Made by a program: the position numbers and the translations under genes
Part shown: positions 60,905 through 64,000 of the stretch, one piece after another
Layout of the letters: each line of letters begins with the position of its first letter
How positions within the stretch are numbered: the first letter of the stretch is position 1
Assembly: GCA_963715625.1 (NCBI GenBank)
Contig: OY970260.1
Location: forward strand, 2,604,001 to 2,668,000
DNA: 64,000 nucleotides
Source of the DNA: VRUE01 sp963715625
GTDB lineage: Bacteria; Actinomycetota; Thermoleophilia; Solirubrobacterales; 70-9
Direction: 5' to 3'
The notes under the pieces: generated by a model
The model's input: only the letters and a program-made list of their open reading frames with translations
What the model was told of the DNA's origin: nothing
Databases searched by the model: none

Positions 60905-61016
60905 GAGGCCGTCCCGGTAGGGGTTCCACTTAACTTTTTCGAGCTGCGGCATCGGTCATTCGCGGGCGGCAGTGGCGAAAAAGTACAAGACGTTCCACCC
61001 CTACCGGGACGGCCTC
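60905..61016 (-). repeat. Repeat element X, copy 3 (112 bp, opposite orientation)
   Basis: Arms 60905-60923 (GAGGCCGTCCCGGTAGGGG) and 60998-61016 are perfect complements. Inner blocks appear in reverse order compared with copies 1 and 2: CCACTTAACTTTTTCG (60926-60941) and CGAAAAAGTACAAG (60976-60989). The right arm ends on the first base of the leuB stop codon (61016-61018). Confidence 0.88.
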
Positions 61017-62089
61017 TACGCGGACAGCTGAGCCAGGACGGCGGCGGTGATCTCTTCTGTGCCGATAGCTGTCTCGCCTGCGGCGGCGAGGTCGGGGGTG
61101 CGCAGGCCGCGCTCGAGCACGACGTCGACGGCTGACTCGATGCGGGTCCCGTCGTCGGGCCGGCCGAGGCCGTGGCGCAGCATCATCGCCGCCGAGAGGA
61201 AGGTCGCGAGCGGGTTGGCGACGCCCTGGCCGGCGATGTCGGGGGCGGAGCCGTGGACCGGCTCGAAGAGGCCGGGCTCGCCCTCGGCGCCGAGGCTGGC
61301 GGAGGGCAACATGCCCAGCGACCCGGTCAGCATCGCCGACTCGTCGCTGAGGATGTCGCCGAAGAGGTTCTCGGTGACGATCACGTCGAAGTCGGCGGGG
61401 CGGGAGACGAGCTGCATCGCGGCGTTGTCGACCAGGAGGTGGTCGAGCTCGACGTCCGGATAGTCGGGGGCGATCCGGCCTACCACCTCACGCCAGAGAC
61501 GCGAGGTCTCCAGCACGTTGGCCTTGTCGACGGAGGTGACGCGGGCCTTTCGACCCGAGCCGGCCGCTCGGCGCCGAGCGGCCTCGAACCCAACCCTGGC
61601 GATCCGCTCCACTTCGTCAGCCGAGTACTCGCAGGTGTCGTGAGCCGTGTCGCCGTCGCGGCCGCTGTCGCCGAAGTAGATCCCCCCGGTGAGCTCGCGG
61701 ACGACGAGCAGGTCGGTGCCGGCGATCACGTCGGGCCGCAGTGGGCTGGCCCCGACCAGTGCGGGGCTGGGCCGGACCGGGCGCAGGTTGGCGTAGAGGC
61801 CCATCCCCTTGCGCAACCCGAGCAGGCCCTGCTCGGGGCGGGGCGCGTCGGGGTCGGTCGTGTCCCATTTCGGCCCGCCGACTGCGCCGAGCAGGACGGC
61901 GTCGGCAGCCCTGCAGGAGGCCAGCACCTCGTCCGTCAGGGCAACGCCGTGCGCGTCGATCGAGCAGCCGCCCACCAGCTCTTCGCTGAACTCGAACTCA
62001 CTAAGCGCCTCCAGCAGCCGGCGCGCAGCGTCAACTATCTCGGGGCCGATCCCGTCTCCGGGCAGGAGGACTATGCGCGGCGGCGCCAT
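61016..62089 (-). CDS. leuB: 3-isopropylmalate dehydrogenase
   Basis: A 357-residue NAD-dependent oxidative decarboxylase for leucine synthesis, and probably for the citramalate route to isoleucine. RIVLLPGDGIGPEIVDAARR starts the fold; LRKGMGLYANLRPVRP, VVRELTGGIYFGDSGRDGDT and the metal/NAD block TENLFGDILSDESAMLTGSL followed by GMLPSASLG are intact, as is FEPVHGSAPDIAGQGVANPL. ATG shares a base with the leuD stop. The TAG stop sits at the edge of element X copy 3. Confidence 0.95.
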   Translation of the reverse strand: MAPPRIVLLPGDGIGPEIVDAARRLLEALSEFEFSEELVGGCSIDAHGVALTDEVLASCRAADAVLLGAVGGPKWDTTDPDAPRPEQGLLGLRKGMGLYANLRPVRPSPALVGASPLRPDVIAGTDLLVVRELTGGIYFGDSGRDGDTAHDTCEYSADEVERIARVGFEAARRRAAGSGRKARVTSVDKANVLETSRLWREVVGRIAPDYPDVELDHLLVDNAAMQLVSRPADFDVIVTENLFGDILSDESAMLTGSLGMLPSASLGAEGEPGLFEPVHGSAPDIAGQGVANPLATFLSAAMMLRHGLGRPDDGTRIESAVDVVLERGLRTPDLAAAGETAIGTEEITAAVLAQLSA

Positions 62090-62649
62090 CAGAGCGCCGT
62101 CGTCACCGGGCCGTGCGCGGCCCCGGACCGCTCGAACTCGTCGATCGCGACGGCGTTCTCCAGGGTGATGCCGATGTCGTCGAGGCCGCCCAGCAGGCGG
62201 TGCTTGACGTCGGGCTCAACCTCGAACTCGAAGACGCCGGCGGCGCAGGTGACCGTCTCGTCGTCGACGTCGATCCGAGCCTCCCCCGCCTCGGCGATCG
62301 CCCGGCAGTGCTCCTCGTCGAGGATCGCCGGCAGCAGCCCGATCTTGGTGCAGTTGGAGTAGAAGATGTCGGCGAAGGACGGGGCGACGATCGCCTGGAA
62401 GCCGAAGTCCTCCAGCGCCCAGGGCGCGTGCTCGCGCGAGGAGCCGCAGCCGAAGTTGCGGCCGGTGACGAGGATCGGGTTCGGCTCCAGCTCAATCTCG
62501 CCCGAGCGGATCCAGTCGTAGAAGAGGAACTCGCCGAAGCCGGTTCGCTCGACCCGCTTGAGGAACTGCTTGGGGATGATCTGGTCGGTGTCGACGTCGG
62601 CGCGGTCCAGCACCGAGACCTTGCCCTCGATCACGTCTATCGGCCTCAT
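62089..62649 (-). CDS. leuD: 3-isopropylmalate dehydratase, small subunit
   Basis: A 186-residue swivelling subunit of the isopropylmalate isomerase. VLDRADVDTDQIIPKQFLKR and GRNFGCGSSREHAPWALEDF are the two family signatures; APSFADIFYSNCTKIGLLPA follows. Length is normal. ATG start 2 bp after the leuC stop; its own stop overlaps leuB by 1 bp. With LeuC it moves the hydroxyl group of 2-isopropylmalate, and of citramalate if the cimA route is used. Confidence 0.95.
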   Translation of the reverse strand: MRPIDVIEGKVSVLDRADVDTDQIIPKQFLKRVERTGFGEFLFYDWIRSGEIELEPNPILVTGRNFGCGSSREHAPWALEDFGFQAIVAPSFADIFYSNCTKIGLLPAILDEEHCRAIAEAGEARIDVDDETVTCAAGVFEFEVEPDVKHRLLGGLDDIGITLENAVAIDEFERSGAAHGPVTTAL

Positions 62650-62651
62650 CT

Positions 62652-64000
62652 CTAGCTCCAGTCCCTGATGTCGACGAAGTGTCCCTCGATCGCGGCGGCG
62701 GCCGCCATCTTCGGGCTGACCAGGTGGGTGCGCCCGCCCTTGCCCTGACGCCCCTCGAAGTTGCGGTTCGAGGTCGAGGCACAGCGCTCGCCCTCGGCCA
62801 GGGTGTCGGGATTCATGCCCAGGCACATCGAGCAGCCGGCCTCGCGCCAGTCGAAGCCTGCCGAGCGGAAGACCTCGTGCAGGCCCTCTTCCTCGGCGGT
62901 TGCCTTGACCTGCTGGGAACCCGGCACGACCATCGCCCGCACCGAGCTCGCGACCTTGCGGCTGTCGACTATCTCGGCGGCCTCGCGCAGGTCCTCGATC
63001 CGCGAGTTGGTGCAGGAGCCGATGAAGACGCGTTCCGGCGCGACCTCGGTCATCGGCGTGCCGGCCTCCAGGCCCATGTAGGCGAGGGCGCGTTCGGCCG
63101 ACTCGCGGTCGGCGGGAGAGTCCATCGCGGCCGGGTCGGGAACCGAATCGGTCACCTCGACGACCATCCCGGGCGTCGTGCCCCAGGTGACCATCGGCGA
63201 GATCTCGCTCGCGTCGATCTCGACCTCGGCGTCGAAGGCGGCTCCGGGCTCGGTCTGCAGCTGGCGCCAGCGCGAGACGGCGGCATCGAAGTCCTGCGGC
63301 GCGGCCGGCTTGCCGCGCACCCACTCGAAGGTGGTCTCGTCGGGGGCGATCATGCCGGCGCGGCCGCCGCCCTCGATCGTCATGTTGCAGACGGTCATCC
63401 GTCCCGGCATCGAGAGCGCCTCGATCGCCGGACCCGCGTACTCGACCGCGTGGCCGACCATGCCGCCGGTGCCGAGGCGGCCGATCGTCGCCAGGATCAG
63501 GTCCTTGGGGGTGACCCCGGCGCCGAGCTCGCCGCCGTAGAGGATGCGCATCGTCTTCGGCCGCTTCTGGACCAGGCACTGGGTCGCCAGCACGTGCTCG
63601 ACCTCGGAGGTGCCGATGCCGAAGGCCAGCGCGCCGAAGGCGCCGTGGGTGGAGGTGTGGCTGTCGCCGCATACGATCGTCATCCCCGGCTGGGTGACCC
63701 CGAGCTCGGGGCCGATCACGTGGACGATGCCCTGGCGCTCGGAGCCCAGCGAGTAGATCGGGATGCCGAGCTCCTCGCAGTTGCGCTCCAGGGTCTCGAC
63801 CTGGACACGCGAGAGCTCGTCGGCGATTAGCCTCGCCGCCATGGTGCCGTCGGTGGGGACGTTGTGGTCGGCGGTGGCAATCGTCTTGTCGGGCCGGCGC
63901 ACGGCGCGGCCGGCCATCCGCAGCCCGTCGAACGCCTGCGGCGAGGTGACCTCGTGGACCAGGTGCAGGTCGATGTAGATCAGGCCGTCGGAGACCTCGT
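62652..64000 (-). CDS. leuC: 3-isopropylmalate dehydratase, large subunit (5' end beyond right edge)
   Basis: At least 449 codons of the aconitase-family large subunit. The frame is open to the right edge (EVSDGLIYIDLHLVHEVTSP then QAFDGLRMAGRAVRRPDKTI), so the true start lies outside; about 20 residues are missing. The [4Fe-4S] ligands are in VFIGSCTNSRIEDLREAAEI (one Cys) and GCSMCLGMNPDTLAEGERCA (two Cys). TIVCGDSHTSTHGAFGALAF and NRNFEGRQGKGGRTHLVSPK are also typical. First known gene of the leuC-D-B-ilvE run. Confidence 0.95.
   Translation of the reverse strand, partial: EVSDGLIYIDLHLVHEVTSPQAFDGLRMAGRAVRRPDKTIATADHNVPTDGTMAARLIADELSRVQVETLERNCEELGIPIYSLGSERQGIVHVIGPELGVTQPGMTIVCGDSHTSTHGAFGALAFGIGTSEVEHVLATQCLVQKRPKTMRILYGGELGAGVTPKDLILATIGRLGTGGMVGHAVEYAGPAIEALSMPGRMTVCNMTIEGGGRAGMIAPDETTFEWVRGKPAAPQDFDAAVSRWRQLQTEPGAAFDAEVEIDASEISPMVTWGTTPGMVVEVTDSVPDPAAMDSPADRESAERALAYMGLEAGTPMTEVAPERVFIGSCTNSRIEDLREAAEIVDSRKVASSVRAMVVPGSQQVKATAEEEGLHEVFRSAGFDWREAGCSMCLGMNPDTLAEGERCASTSNRNFEGRQGKGGRTHLVSPKMAAAAAIEGHFVDIRDWS

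Overview
The window is about 68-70% G+C, uses GTG starts freely, overlaps stop and start codons by 1-8 bases, and carries an actinobacterial gene set: FHA and MerR regulators, an RsiG-like protein, WS/DGAT, SepF, short-form HisG with HisZ, and an Asp-type MurA. This fits a deep-branching actinobacterium, most likely of the Thermoleophilia (Solirubrobacterales-like). That placement is an inference; the 16S gene at 49882-51428 would settle it. Nearly all genes are on the minus strand, so the text reads each operon from high to low coordinates.

Layout. 1-3710: membrane arm of a group 4 (hydrogenase-4-like) complex, hyfB-C-E-F, cut by the left edge. 3815-6586: methyltransferase, SDR and SCP-x-type thiolase. 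6685-18565: a mixed stretch (CorA, CcdA, small unknowns, cupin, DNA polymerase IV, WS/DGAT, secreted metalloprotease, NAD synthetase, thioesterase, anti-sigma-like protein, FAD oxidase). 18562-21380: SRPBCC protein and a regulatory trio (MerR, zinc-ribbon FHA protein, putative c-di-GMP-binding RsiG) behind a good promoter, then pgsA. 21373-32513: proS, ispG, site-2 protease, dxr, cdsA, uppS, frr, pyrH, tsf, rpsB and rluD, joining isoprenoid and lipid precursors to translation. 32578-37195: lspA, yggT, proC, sepF, yggS, pgeF and a frameshifted nucleotidyltransferase. 37195-43045: histidine genes hisZ-G-D-B-H-A-F (no hisC or hisIE). 43082-45660: murA and a divergent hydrolase. 45680-51716: one rRNA operon (16S-23S-5S, no tRNA in the spacer) whose 23S gene is split by a group I intron with a LAGLIDADG endonuclease gene. 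51724-64000: tyrS, a class A penicillin-binding protein, a DNA glycosylase, argH, a DegT aminotransferase, citramalate synthase, ilvE, leuB, leuD and leuC (cut by the right edge), mostly branched-chain amino acid synthesis.

The most unusual content is in the gaps. Almost every spacer longer than about 40 bp is filled by a long inverted repeat, often with one arm touching or containing a stop codon. Some belong to recurring families: element X (three copies, about 115 bp, inner blocks CTTGTACTTTTTCG and CGAAAAAGTTAAG), element Y (two copies, 20-22 bp perfect arms), and a group with unrelated arms but a shared GCATAG-like loop. A further repeat W (four copies) sits in two spacers and also in frame inside the extended C-terminal tail of ribosomal protein S2.

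The only stretch over 300 bp without a protein gene is the rRNA operon. Gene starts were chosen from conserved N-termini, Shine-Dalgarno sequences and overlaps. No database search or folding program was used.
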